64,000 nucleotides of DNA. Source: Spongospora subterranea f. sp. subterranea (taxonomy: Eukaryota; Endomyxa: Phytomyxea; Phytomyxea; Plasmodiophorida). A program made the translations under genes and the position numbers. Positions 12,209-23,600 of this stretch are shown here, piece after piece. The notes below the pieces were generated by a model that was given only the letters and a program-made list of their open reading frames with translations, did no database searches and was not told where the DNA came from. Location of the stretch: positions 1 to 64,000 of the forward strand of contig JAUGWO010000160.1 in NCBI GenBank assembly GCA_049724395.1, written 5' to 3'. Numbering within the stretch: position 1 is the stretch's first letter; each line of letters starts with the position of its first letter.

Positions 12209-13536
12209 TTATCGTGCTTGGAAATAGTCTTTAATACTAGACTGTGTGCTGTCCTTTACAGTTGCCCTTAGTGTACGCTTTTGACGAACTGCACTGGGTG
12301 ATGATGGATGCAGCATTGGTGTTTCAGGAGCCTTCTCTTCATCTAAAACTCTAGTTTGGATCTTCTGGCGTTCTTTTCTATCTGCCTTTTCATGATTGTT
12401 GACATTGTCAGATAGTTCCTCGGTTCTAAATTTTTTTCCCATTCTATTTCCAGACGTTGACGAATCCTGGGATTTGATACGCTTGGGCGCTTTTTGTGAG
12501 AAGTGTTCTTGTTTGGAATGTTCACGTTTGATCTTAGAAGTTGTTGAAATATTATGAGAATTATCCAGTGGCGGTCCCGCTGTGTCTTCCTCCGTTTTCA
12601 ACGCTGCAGGTTTCTTGGGCGCTTTTTGTGAGAAGTGTTCTTGTTTGGAATGTTCACGTTTGATCTTAGAAGTTGTTGAAATATTATGAGAATTATCCAG
12701 TGGCGGTCCCGCTGTGTCTTCCTCCGTTTTCAACGCTGCAGGTTTCTTTTCGGTTTTAGGCTGGAAAAATTTCTTGATCCCTTGGGTTTCTGGCTGGGCC
12801 TTCACTCGTTCAATGCAAGATGGGTCGTTTCCTTTTAAAGGTGCTACTTGCCAATATTCTAGCTCACCCTGTTCACCAAATAATCAAGTCGCCATCGTAC
12901 CCAGAGTTGATTTTCAAACCTTATAGGGTTGTAATAACGAACGGCAATCATCGAAGGAATATTGTTTGGTATCGATCCACATCTCGACCTGTTCCCCTTC
13001 TAGAACTACCGGCATCCGGCAATGAATACTGCCAAGTCAAACGATTTCATATCAGTAAATAGATCTCATTCCTTGTTCACAACATACCTAGCAATCGCCG
13101 GCGCAGCTTCTGTCGTCAGAATAGCGAATCTATCGTCATTGTCGTAAATACAGGCGAGGTACGTTATGGGATATCCCCCGGCCTTAATCATGAACGGTGT
13201 CTTCTGTGGATTCCACTCGTAGAACCCGATTGTCGGCATCACACATCGCCCGCTATCCACAAACCGCTTGAACATTGGCTTATGGTCGACCGTCTCCGAT
13301 CGTGCATTGATTATCGTGCGGTTTGAAGCGCCAGACCTGGGTGTCACCATCCCCCAGGCGAGATTCTCGATCAGGTTGTAGCCGTCGCGATGGCGCCTGA
13401 CGATGGGCGTCGCTGTGGTCGGGTGGATGTTGTACGAAGGATTGTACGGGCGGTGTTGGTTATGGGCGGGCAGCCTGGCGCCGGTCAGGGCGACCAGTTC
13501 ATGGTCAGAGAGGCCTAACGCTGCCCGGCCACACAT
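12209..13536 (-). CDS. HMCES: HMCES-type SRAP domain protein with PIP boxes, 3 exons
   Basis: SRAP proteins (HMCES in animals, YedK in bacteria) shield abasic sites in single-stranded DNA by a covalent bond to their N-terminal cysteine. Exons on the minus strand are 13536-13088, 13028-12920 and 12868-12209, giving 405 residues. I chose ATG 13536 because Met removal exposes Cys2 (MCGRAALG). Other SRAP active-site residues are visible: N36 (PSYNIHP), E107 (GFYEW) and H152 (IHCRMPVVLE). The tail carries QGIKKFFQ, a canonical PCNA-interacting (PIP) box, and ends in QSSIKDYFQAR, a second PIP-like motif. Between them a 44-residue lysine-rich segment is repeated in tandem. The stop lies 47 bp from the stop of the V-ATPase gene on the other strand. 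Confidence 0.92.
12484..12750 (-). repeat. 132-bp tandem duplication inside HMCES tail
   Basis: Two adjacent copies of a 132-bp unit, identical as far as I can read, encode a 44-residue segment (KPAALKTEEDTAG...) twice. The length is a multiple of three, so the frame is kept. The lack of divergence suggests a recent event or ongoing homogenisation. Confidence 0.9.
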
Positions 13537-14183
13537 CAAATATTGAATGCGCCATTCACTTGGTCAGTCATCAGATCACTTATTAGATGGACGTCATCGG
13601 GTTTATACTATCTTGCCTAGTTTGTGGTTTTAACCAAGAATGTCGACGATAATTTTGGATTCGTTCTCAAGAAGGTTGATTGGGGTAGCGTTTGTAGGAC
13701 CCGTTTTTGTTGAAAACAATCGGCTGAATTCGGGCTCTGCTCTGTGAACCCCAGAAGATTCAATTTCGATTAGGTAGTGACGATTTGTGATACACCATCC
13801 GACCACTTGATGTATGCGATATATGAATATGGTTGAGCATATTTATTTTATTACAACGGCATGCGCAAGGTTTTCGATATCGTCAATCAAATTTCTGTTG
13901 TATTTATTGATGAAAATTGATGAAAAAAAAATAGTGTGAAATTGGGTTCGACAAACGGGTGCGCTTGTCGTGTTGAGCAGAAACTTCTCCACGCTTGTCG
14001 TGGCATTGGGGAATGTATTGTATATAACGCTTTCGAGAAAAAACCTGCCTTCCAATATACAACACACATGTGGCTACGAACTGGCAGATTCTATTTTAAC
14101 TCGTGATCGAAGTTTTTATACACTGGTTGATTTGTTATCAATATTGTACAATAAAAACATGTCTGTTTCCTCTGGGCCACAAT

Positions 14184-15128
14184 TCAAGGGCGATCTGAAA
14201 GTGTAGCATACAGTTTACTGCATTGCCTCCAAACTCCTGCATAATACTTATGGTCGCGTGCATCACTTTGAGGCTCAAGCAAATGCTGTCTTTTCAGTTT
14301 TTGCAACTCATTGTTGATGACAGGGAAGGATTTGCCGAAATAGTCAAGAAAACTTTTCAGTTGATCCACGTGTGTACCGGTATGACCGAGATGACTTTTC
14401 ACTGGATCATCCTGCGGCTTCAGCTCCACCAGGCTCATCTCAGTATTAGAGAAGGGTTTCACTGGATCACTTGGCAACTTCAGGTTCACAATGGTCTGAA
14501 CCAATTCCCTGATGAATTTCACCGGGTCATAGTCGAGGGCGACCATCACATTGATGCAATGTTGCGCCATGCTCTCAGTTTCGTCATGATACCACAGGAA
14601 AAACCCATCAGCTGAATAGTTATCCAGGATGGGGTTGACTCGTTCGCCGAATGTTTCGAATTGCCATAGCGGAAGCTTGAACTGAAGAACCCTCAACTTT
14701 TGGTTTCGTCTTTCGGATGGGAACTCTGACGCGACCGTGAAAATGGCCAAAAATCTGGGAAAGTTTGAATTAAATACCAGTGCTGTTTCAATTTTTGGAC
14801 TTTGAGATTGTATTTTGCCCGAATCTTTCAGTAAATTGATTGTCTTTTTGATCAGTATAGGTATGTCCTGGGACCTTGTTTCATCCTGGTTTAAAGATTG
14901 GAGTTCCACCATAGCTTGATTGATGGATGGTTTTGGAATCAGTTTCACCTTCGTCTGAGGCGGTGTATGCGTATGCATTCGATGAATAGCATTGATCAAA
15001 AGGGCTAGGTCATTGTCTCTCATCCACTCATCATTCGGATCCGACGACGATGACAATTGCGAATTCAGCTGGCCCGAATTGGCAACAGATAATGTGGCAA
15101 ACAGCAAAAATACAATGACAACCATCAT
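14184..15128 (-). CDS. secreted protein, unknown family
   Basis: A single exon of 314 codons starts at ATG 15128. I chose this start because it begins with a clear signal peptide (MMVVIVFLLFATLSVANS, cleavage near residue 18); the upstream in-frame extension is polar. The mature part is mainly helical, with one tryptophan-rich segment (KLPLWQFETFGER) and no cysteine-rich pattern. I recognise no domain. A secreted or lumenal protein specific to the lineage is the simplest reading. Opposite-strand frames within it are shadows. Bases 13540-14180 hold nothing recognisable. Confidence 0.65.
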   Translation of the reverse strand: MMVVIVFLLFATLSVANSGQLNSQLSSSSDPNDEWMRDNDLALLINAIHRMHTHTPPQTKVKLIPKPSINQAMVELQSLNQDETRSQDIPILIKKTINLLKDSGKIQSQSPKIETALVFNSNFPRFLAIFTVASEFPSERRNQKLRVLQFKLPLWQFETFGERVNPILDNYSADGFFLWYHDETESMAQHCINVMVALDYDPVKFIRELVQTIVNLKLPSDPVKPFSNTEMSLVELKPQDDPVKSHLGHTGTHVDQLKSFLDYFGKSFPVINNELQKLKRQHLLEPQSDARDHKYYAGVWRQCSKLYATLSDRP

Positions 15129-15229
15129 TTTGGTTTCGTGATCACCAGTCTCAGTTGGACAATTAATGAACCCACTGGGGAAGTTGCCAGGCCAGTTGGC
15201 CAAAAAACTTGCGCGGACAGTGGAAATCT

Positions 15230-17516
15230 GTGTTTCGTGGGCCGTGGGCTATGGGTCGTGAGATATTGGTCGTGGGCCATTGGGTCGTGGACTATGGGTC
15301 GTGAGATATTGGTCGTGGGCCATTGGGTCGTGGACTATGGGTCGTGAGATATTGGTCGTGGGCCATGGTTGTGGGCTATGGGTCGTGAGATATTGGTCGT
15401 GAGATATTGGTCTGCCTGGGCCATTGGGTCGTGGACTATGGGTCGTGAGATATTGGTCGTGGGCCATTGGGTCGTGGACTATGGGTCGTGAGATATTGGT
15501 CGTGGGCCATTGGGTTGTGGACTATGGGTCGTGAGATATTGGTCGTGGGCCATGGTCGTGGACTATGGGTCGTGAGATATTGGTCGTGGGCCATTGGGTC
15601 GTGGACTATGGGTCGTGAGATATTGGTCGTGGGCCATTGGGTCGTGGACTATGGGTCGTGAGATATTGGGTGGGCCATGGGTTGTGGACTATGGGTCGTG
15701 AGATATTGGTCGTGGGCCATTGGGTTGTGGGCTATGGGTCGTGAGATATTGGTCGTGGGCCATTGGGTTGTGGACTATGGGTCGTGAGATATTGGTCGTG
15801 GGCCATTGGGTCGTGGACTATGGGTCGTGAGATATTGGTCGTGGGCCATTGGGTCGTGGACTATGGGTCGTGAGATATTGGTCGTGGGCCATGGTTGTGG
15901 GCTATGGGTCGTGAGATATTGGTCGTGGGCCATTGGGTCGTGGACTATGGGTCGTGAGATATTGGTCGTGGGCCATTGGGTCGTGGACTATGGGTCGTGG
16001 ACTATGGGTCGTGAGATATTGGTCGTGGGCCATTGGGTCGTGGACTATGGGTCGTGAGATATTGGTCGTGGGCCATTGGGTCGTGGACTATGGGTCGTGA
16101 GATATTGGTCGTGGGCCATTGGGTCGTGGACTATGGGTCGTGAGATATTGGTCGTGGGCCATTGGGTCGTGGACTATGGGTCGTGAGATATTGGTCGTGG
16201 GCCATTGGGTCGTGGACTATGGGTCGTGAGATATTGGTCGTGGGCCATTGGGTCGTGGACTATGGGTCGTGAGATATTGGTCGTGGGCCATTGGGTCGTG
16301 GACTATGGGTCGTGAGATATTGGTCGTGGGCCATTGGGTCGTGGACTATGGGTCGTGAGATATTGGTCGTGGGCCATGGTTGTGGGCTATGGGTCGTGAG
16401 ATATGGGTCGTGAGATATTGGTCGTGGGCCATTGGGTCGTGGACTATGGGTCGTGAGATATTGGTCGTGGGCCATGGTTGTGGGCTATGGGTCGTGAGAT
16501 ATTGGTCGTGGGATATTGGTCGTGGGCCATTGGGTCGTGAGACTATGGGTCGTGAGATTGGGTCGTGGACTATTGGCATATGGGTCGTGGGCCGTGGGCC
16601 ATTGGTCGTGGGCCATTGGGTCGTGGACTATGGGTCGTGAGATATTGGTCGTGGGCCATTGGGTCGTGGACTATGGGTCGTGAGATATTGGTCGTGGGCC
16701 ATGGTTGTGGGCTATGGGTCGTGAGATATTGGTCGTGGGCCATTGGGTCGTGGACTATGGGTCGTGAGATATTGGTCGTGGGCCATTGGGTCGTGGACTA
16801 TGGGTCGTGATTGGGTCGTGGATATTGGTCGTGGGCCATTGGGTCGTGGACTATGGGTCGTGAGATATTGGTCGTGGGCCATGGTTGTGGACTATGGGTC
16901 GTGAGATATTGGTCGTGGGCCATTGGGTCGTGGACTATGGGTCGTGAGATATTGGTCGTGGGCCATTGGGTCGTGGACTATGGGTCGTGAGATATTGGTC
17001 GTGGGCCATTGGGTCGTGGACTATGGGTCGGGAGATATTGGTCGTGGACTATGGGTCGTGAGATATTGGTCGTGGGCCATGGTTGTGGGCTATGGGTCGT
17101 GAGATATTGGTCGTGAGATATTGGTCGTGGGCCATGGTTGTGGGCTATGGGTCGTGAGATATTGGTCGTGGGCCATTGGGTCGTGGACTATGGGTCGTGA
17201 GATATTGGTCGTGGGCCATTGGGTCGTGGACTATGGGTCGTGAGATATTGGTCGTGGGCCATTGGGTCGTGGACTATGGGTCGGGAGATATTGGTCGTGG
17301 GCCATTGGGTCGTGGACTATGGGTCGTGAGATATTGGTCGTGGGCCATTGGGTCGTGGACTATGGGTCGTGAGATATTGGTCGTGGGCCATTGGGTCGTG
17401 GACTATGGGTCGTGAGATATTGGTCGTGGGCCATGGTTGTGGGCTATGGGTCGTGAGATATTGGTCGTGGGCCATTGGGTCGTGGACTATGGGTCGTGGG
17501 CCATGGGTCGTGCCTC
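15230..17516. repeat. minisatellite, 43-bp unit, about 2.3 kb
   Basis: About 50 copies of a 43-bp unit built on GTCGTGGACTATGGGTCGTG plus AGATATTGGTCGTGGGCCAT. Variant units, such as GGTTGTGGGC in place of GGTCGTGGAC with a shortened spacer, recur at intervals and suggest blockwise amplification. The unit contains three partial GGTCGTG sub-repeats. Because 43 is not a multiple of three, no stable protein repeat is encoded. Confidence 0.97.
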
Positions 17517-18078
17517 ATAAACCACATCATTACTCGTAAAATCAGTGAATTATCGATTCCAGCAATATCCAGTGTAAACATTCTTTCTAGTCCCGTAATT
17601 TATATTTATGAACTATATCGTTTAAAGCTGAACTTACTGGTAGAGCCGTCTCGTTTTTTTCCAATAGATGACACATCGATGTCAATTACGTCCAATGATA
17701 GACCGAAACGAACCTGGGCTCTTTATGCGGCTTTACCTGCGAGTATAGTTCATCCTATCGCCTGATTGTTGCAATTAGGAAAACAGAGTCGGACTAGCGC
17801 CATCGGGTTGTGAGCCACATTAACATTGTGGACGATTCGCCGCAGTGGAGGAATGTGAGAGCCATTCGAGGCGGCGTCGTAATTCGACCACTATGACTCC
17901 ATATCCCGACTTCATCCGTCATTCCGTTCCACACCAAATTCGGCACAGCATGATTTAGTTTCCAGTGTGCGATCAGGTGGCGTTTGTCTGGGTGGAACGT
18001 CACAAGTTGTCGTTTAAAGGTCGATGCGGTCCAGGTTGCGGGTTGCAAATCTAAACAGCTGGTGGCAAACGTTCGTGC

Positions 18079-18502
18079 GAGCTCTCGTCGATGAAGCAGC
18101 GCTGGGAACTGCTGCGATTCGACCTGGTAAATCTGCAGAAAGAATTCTACCGTTTGGAGCAGGAGAATCGACAACTCACCGATGAACTGTTTGCGTCGTG
18201 AGGCCGAAGTAAACTTGTTCGTGTCCCTGCATTTGATTTCGAATGCTGATCAAGACTGCAGAAAGAAGTTTTGCACTACCAAACAAAGGTCGTGCTCCTG
18301 GCGGGACCACATGGGACCACTGGGGTCTTGATCAGCATTCGAAATCAAATGCAGGGACACGAACAAGTTTACTTCGGCCTCACGACGCAAACAGTTCATC
18401 GGTGAGTTGTCGATTCTCCTGCTCCAAACGGTAGAATTCTTTCTGCAGATTTACCAGGTCGAATCGCAGCAGTTCCCAGCGCTGCTTCATCGACGAGAGC
18501 TC
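18079..18502. repeat. perfect palindrome, 178-bp arms, 68-bp spacer
   Basis: Bases 18079-18256 recur as the reverse complement at 18325-18502 with no mismatch that I can see. Reading the left arm on plus, or the right arm on minus, gives a coiled-coil-like stretch containing NLQKEFYRLEQENRQLTDEL, so a gene segment has been duplicated head to head. A transcript across it would fold into a long hairpin. Confidence 0.9.
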
Positions 18503-18535
18503 AGTGGGCTCCCACATTTTCGAATGGCCAACTAG

Positions 18536-18991
18536 TTGATGCTCCCATCGGGACCACAAGGGAGTCTCGTTACACTCTTTTATGCCCTATTCAAAGCCCC
18601 AACATTATTAAATAAAGTTCATTCTACTTCCTGGTCCTTTGCTTGCCACCTAACCGATAAACTATTTTATTTTCAACTCCACCTCCACCAACTCCACCAA
18701 CTCCATTCCTACGTTGTTGCACAACGCGATGCGCATGGTCGTTTCCCGTTGGCGGCGTACGCCAATTCCTGTTGCGCTCCCAACAGTGAAATGATCAAAT
18801 GGATTTTAACGGAATGCCCAGACGAACCTCGGTACGGTATAACAGTGGGGATTGTCATGATTATGAATGATATTTCATTCAGGTTGGTTCTCCGTGCCGT
18901 GCGCCCCATCGCTCCTGGTGACGAAATCACATTTCTGTACTTATCCCCAGAGTGGGGCACAGAATGTCTCTGTTCCAGGTGCAGCCCCTAA
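18536..18991 (+). CDS. SET-domain protein piece, SMYD-like C-terminal half
   Basis: The frame carries the second half of a SET methyltransferase domain: AAYANSCCAPNSE corresponds to the usual NHSC.PN substrate and SAM site motif (here NSCC, so the histidine is replaced). After a GT-AG intron at about 18832-18881, LVLRAVRPIAPGDEITFLYL matches the RA...I..GEEI...Y block, followed by a post-SET-like ECLCSRC. SET enzymes methylate lysines on histones and other proteins. The N-terminal half is not visible; upstream lies the palindrome, so the gene may have been truncated by that rearrangement. After the stop, 18992-19310 is pyrimidine-rich and low in complexity. Confidence 0.55.
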   Translation: MMLPSGPQGSLVTLFYALFKAPTLLNKVHSTSWSFACHLTDKLFYFQLHLHQLHQLHSYVVAQRDAHGRFPLAAYANSCCAPNSEMIKWILTECPDEPRYGITVGIVMIMNDISFRLVLRAVRPIAPGDEITFLYLSPEWGTECLCSRCSP

Positions 18992-19820
18992 TCGGTCATA
19001 CTCCCCGACATTCCCCGAAAGCAACGTCCCCCGACTCTCATCCAACCTCCGTCTGCCACCCCTACGCCTCTCATCCTTCATCTCCCCTCTCTCTATCCTA
19101 CAACCTGCTCCTCCCCCGAGGTGCACTGCCAGCAACACCACACAACTCCAAAGTCAATCCAAAACCACCCAAATTCCCCGAATGCACCCGATAACTCCTC
19201 ACTTCCACCCCTCCTCTGCTTGTTCCATACTACTCCGCCCCTGCTCCTGTCTTCCTACCAGTATTCCATTCTCCAATACTCCTCCCCCCTACGGCACCAG
19301 ATTGCATATGTTTTAATACATCTATTTTTAAGTACCAAAGTGATAGTTTCATCATAATTTGATTGAAACTGATCTGGCGCTTTCAACCCAAAACATGGAG
19401 CAATTCCAAGAATGAATTGCGCAGTACAGATCTGACCGAACGGCCGCCCTTTTCCAGGACAATGGGTGGGTTCAATTCAACACAAGGATCAAGCATGACG
19501 ACTTATCAACACATATCGTTTCCCATTTCAGCAATCGCTTAAAGACGCTCATTGGTCGTTAATGAAGAAACTATCTAGAACTAGATGATGGTTTCGATTA
19601 TGGGTCAATGGTGTGGATCAATCCGAAAACGATGCCGATCATGACCGGTGATTTTTGATTGACCAGTCAATCACGCCATTAGTTAAATATATCTAACACC
19701 AAAATCAGGTCGATGATCGAGGTGAAGCGCGATTCGGGCGCGCAATGCTTCAGCTGTAGTCGGTGGTCGATATCGTCCACGATCGCAGGCGACGTGAGGG
19801 CGCCGGGTCCGGCCGTCCGC

Positions 19821-21217
19821 ATGGCGTGCGACGATATCTGGTCCTTGGTCGTTCGGTTCGGCAATTCCGGCGACCTGACGACGTACCTTCAACTAAATTG
19901 GAGGTGGAACGAGCTGGTCAATACGGAACAGCGTCGACGTCGTCAATGCGACATCAGGTTGTGGGAAAGTGAACGTCAAACGTTCATTTATAAACAGACA
20001 GAAATTCAACGGCGGCGCGATGCGTTGCCCTCCGGCGATTCTGTTGACCGACGTCTGAACGACGCGTTTCAAGCGCAACGCCTGTCAGAATGTTGGCAAT
20101 TAGTGGAATCCGGTGCCCGGTTCGCTCTTCCCGATCACGTGATCGCGGCGACCGCCCAGGAACTCAATCTGGCGGCCGTCGCCCTGCGTCTATTCGAGGG
20201 CCTGGGCAAGGATGCCAATCCGTCATTGGACCTCGACCTGATCGACCTGATCCTGTCCGGCAGTCGCACATCGTGCCTGAACTCCACCGTCGGCAGCCGC
20301 CATCGGACCGCGTTCGATATCGCCATCTCGTCGCTGCGGCGCCCGTCAGTCACGGTCCGGTTCCTATTGCTATTGGCTCGAGCCGGTTATCGTATCCCTC
20401 GTGGCAGCCTGGCGTACTGGACCTCGTTCATGGATATGGTCGCCAGCCGACCTTCCCTGCGACTCGCTAAAGTGATGATTGTTCGAATCGCAGTTAGTCA
20501 CCATTGTCGGTGGAAATTGATTTGTGTTTTTGTTTCCGAAAATGGTGTCGGGACTGATCAATCGTTGTGACAGGGTTCGATCTGCACGATGGGAATGTGA
20601 TGGGGAATGGGTCCTGGAATCGGTTCCCTCATAGTGTTTTGGGCGCCATCCCCAGCACCTATCTGTTGCAGGAGATGGTCGATTGCTTGGCGCCAATCAT
20701 CGACTCGTGGACAGCGGATCGGACTCGGCGACTGACGGCGATGATGAGGAGTCATGGCCAATCACCAGCGACCATCGTCGACTATTTCCAACGGTTCAGC
20801 GTCACCCGACAACTCCTTCGACGAATTCTGTATCGGTATTCTGATCTACGACGATTGTTATTACGAGAACTACCACAACTGCTGTGCTGTTTGTTCGACG
20901 GACGCGATTTCGCCACATTGCAGTTGTTGGTCGATGTTGAGCCGGAGTTGATGTCGAAAGTACGGGTCGACGGCAAAGGGAATACGATTCTTCATTATGT
21001 GGCGAGAATCCCCACGAAGAAAACGGCGGCGCTGGTGGCGACGTTCCCGACCGAGGCGCTGTTGGAGCGGAACGGCGACGGAGAGACCGCCGAGGATGTT
21101 GCTGTTCGACTGGGACACGATCTTCCTTGGAATAAGGAGAAGGAGCCCATTGAGGTATCGCGCCTTAGTCTGATCTTGATTGAGAAATCGCCACCGTTAG
21201 TCTCTTCTATCGAATAA
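19821..21217 (+). CDS. F-box-like, ankyrin-repeat-like protein, 2 exons
   Basis: Exon one starts at ATG 19821 (MACDDIWSLVV) and runs to about 20478. Its first 45 residues look F-box-like (DDIWSLVVRFG...LNWRWNELV), and later parts carry helical pairs resembling degenerate ankyrin repeats. Exon two begins near 20573 (GFDLHDGNVM) and ends at 21217; it contains GNTILHYVARIPTKK and a following GDGETAEDVAVRLG, which are good ankyrin hairpins. I could not fix the exact junction. F-box/ankyrin proteins often act as ubiquitin-ligase adaptors, but that is inference. The gene is clearly richer in G+C than its surroundings. Confidence 0.6.
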
Positions 21218-21594
21218 TCATATTAGTAAACCCTTATTCACCTCAGTTTTGGATCCGATGTCTGCTCACATTCGTCCCCCTCTGTGAGTTCGGGTAATTA
21301 TTTCGAAACAATCTGCTGTACGAGGAGCCGCTATGGAATCGGAATCTGGTTATTCCTGTAAACAATATCAGCAATCGATGAAATATGAAACAATTGGGCA
21401 CTTCCACAATGACGGAAAAATACGCGAACCGTAATACTTCTACAGACTCCGTTTCCGAATGATTTTCCCAGACGTTTTCTGGGATAATATCCGCACTGGA
21501 TATGTCAGACAACATCACATTGGAGATGGCATCATCAATGATTCTGAATGCGGGATTGTCAGGCAGCGCAACTGCAGGAGATTGCTGCTCTCAC

Positions 21595-23600
21595 TTTTGG
21601 TGGCTCCCAGGGCGTCAAGTAAATGATTTGACTGTTTATTTTCGAACAGGTATGGATGGCTGGGAGAAGCACTCTGGAATCAGAATGTGTCCCCTTTGGT
21701 TGCGTGAACGGAGCAAGGTTTGCCGAAGAATGGCGTCACAAGTTGCTGCAAGTGCTGCACTTTTGCGTTCAGAGCAGCAATCTCTTGCTCGTGCGCCGCT
21801 TGTACAGTTGGTGATTCTTTGTTGCCTGACAATTGCTCCGGTCCCAAGAGCACACACTCTGATTCAGATTGCTTCTCCGAGCCATCTAGACCTGTTAGGA
21901 AATAAATAGTCAAACCATTCACTTGACGCCCTGGGAGCCACCAAATAAGCTCAGGATGCGGAAGATACACAACAGGTTAACATATGTCGAACTACCAACC
22001 AATTCCAAATGGACAGCAGACAACAACAGACAAACTTGTACATCCATTGAGTACCAAACCACTGAACCATACTCTACCAGTCCCTATACGCTCAACATGG
22101 AGGTCCCATTCCATGGCAAACACTTCAGAACAGAGAGCAGGTCAAATGAATCACTATCGGCAAATGATCCCCATTCTGATATCGAGGTTAACGGGAAAGG
22201 GCATTATATCAATCCTTGTCAATGTGAACCTTACATTCTCGGGAAAATGCCAAGAGCCCTATTGTTGCCAAGCAGCACCACAATTACACGTCCTGGCGAA
22301 GCTGTTTTCGTATACATCGAAGGACTATTTCCCAGATCTGGTCTCCCAGGAAATTTCTACTGCATTGCCAACTTTTTGGATCACTACACGCGAAGATCAT
22401 TCGCCTGCCTTTTAATAATCAAATCAGATCAATTGGCAGCCCTTCACCTATTCAACAACAAGGGTTTCCGGCAAGGTGGAAGTGGCATTCATACTTTGCC
22501 GCGCTTCAAATTGACAACGACTGTGTTTATTGCTCTGCTGAATCGCGCGAATACTACAACCAAACAAATATCATCTTCAAACCGTCGTCCCGTACGAATC
22601 AGAGTCCAACGGATCCCCAGAACGCCTGAATCGATCAATTCTTGAAATGGCTAAACAGCATTCGCATCAAGGCGGAATTAGGACTAGAATTCTGGGCTTT
22701 TGCCGTCGGTTGTGCTATTTCAATGCTGATTCGCAAACCACATGCCGCCTTCCAAACCGAATGACTCCATACGAACGATGGTACAGCAAAAACTCTAGAT
22801 TTTCTCACGTTCGTCTATTTGGCTGCGACGCTTAATACCATAATCCAAAAAACTTCATTTTTTCTGATTCTAATAGGAATACAGCCCTGCACCTGGCGAT
22901 AGAGCATAATCTAAGTGGACAGACCATTTAATTTATACTTCAGGAGATGGACTTCAAAGCACACCGCGCAATCTTCGTCGGTGCCAAAATAACCAAAAGG
23001 CGTACAAGCTCTGGAACCCGGAACTTCGTCGCGTCATTTCTAGCCGGAATGCCGTTTTCGCAGAGGACAAATTCACGTTTTGTAGACCGCGGGTTGATGC
23101 AGATGCAAAGGACCATTTGAAATTGAATCTGACCAGCGCACTGTTCAAGAACGCGACACCAGACACTCCACCAAATCCAGACAGTCAATGGGAGAGATGT
23201 TGTCCAAGTTTCACCGTGCAATCGCCCGTCGCAACGCTCACCTCATCCCCACGACCAACTTTGGATGGTTTGACAGCCTCGGCTATGCCAATACCCAGCT
23301 CATTCAGGGGGGCACCGACCACTGAATAGGTCAGATACTGGTTAGGCGCTGAACCCACAGAACTGAAAACTTTGCACAAGTTTGGGACATTTCAGCTACC
23401 CGCGCTGCCGGAAGGACGAAAGGCAATTGAATGTAAATTCGTGTTCACTCTAAAGAATCGACCTTATGGAACGATTCTGGAATTTAAGGCTCGTTTCGTT
23501 GCAAAAGGCTTTTCACAAAGACCCGGCCTAGACTACAACGAAACTTTCTTTCCTGCTGCTCATGCGGAGTGTTTCAGAACAATTCTTGAGGACAGATAGG
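21595..23600 (+). mobile_element. Ty1/copia-type LTR retrotransposon fossil
   Basis: Fragments typical of a copia polyprotein occur in the expected order on plus: an integrase core piece (LDHYTRRSFACLL, about 22.3 kb), the conserved copia segment MTPYERWYSKNSRFSHVRLF (about 22.8 kb) and a reverse-transcriptase N-terminal piece containing FKARFVAKGFSQRPGLDYNE (about 23.5 kb). At 21.6-21.95 kb there is an inverted pair of segments; the minus copy is gag-like and predicted coiled coil (EIAALNAKVQHLQQL), with a diverged relative at 27.86-28.03 kb. The element is old, incomplete and broken in many places. I saw no LTR pair. Confidence 0.65.

Noticed and set aside
14223-14615. 130-codon plus-strand frame
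   Set aside because: It lies antisense inside the secreted-protein gene at 14184-15128 and has no signal or domain.
15249-17539. Repetitive frames on both strands (such as WSWAIGSWTMGRE)
   Set aside because: They are by-products of a 43-bp minisatellite whose length is not a multiple of three.
20090-20470. 126-codon Arg/Pro-rich frame inside the ankyrin gene
   Set aside because: It is a +1 shadow of a GC-rich coding exon.
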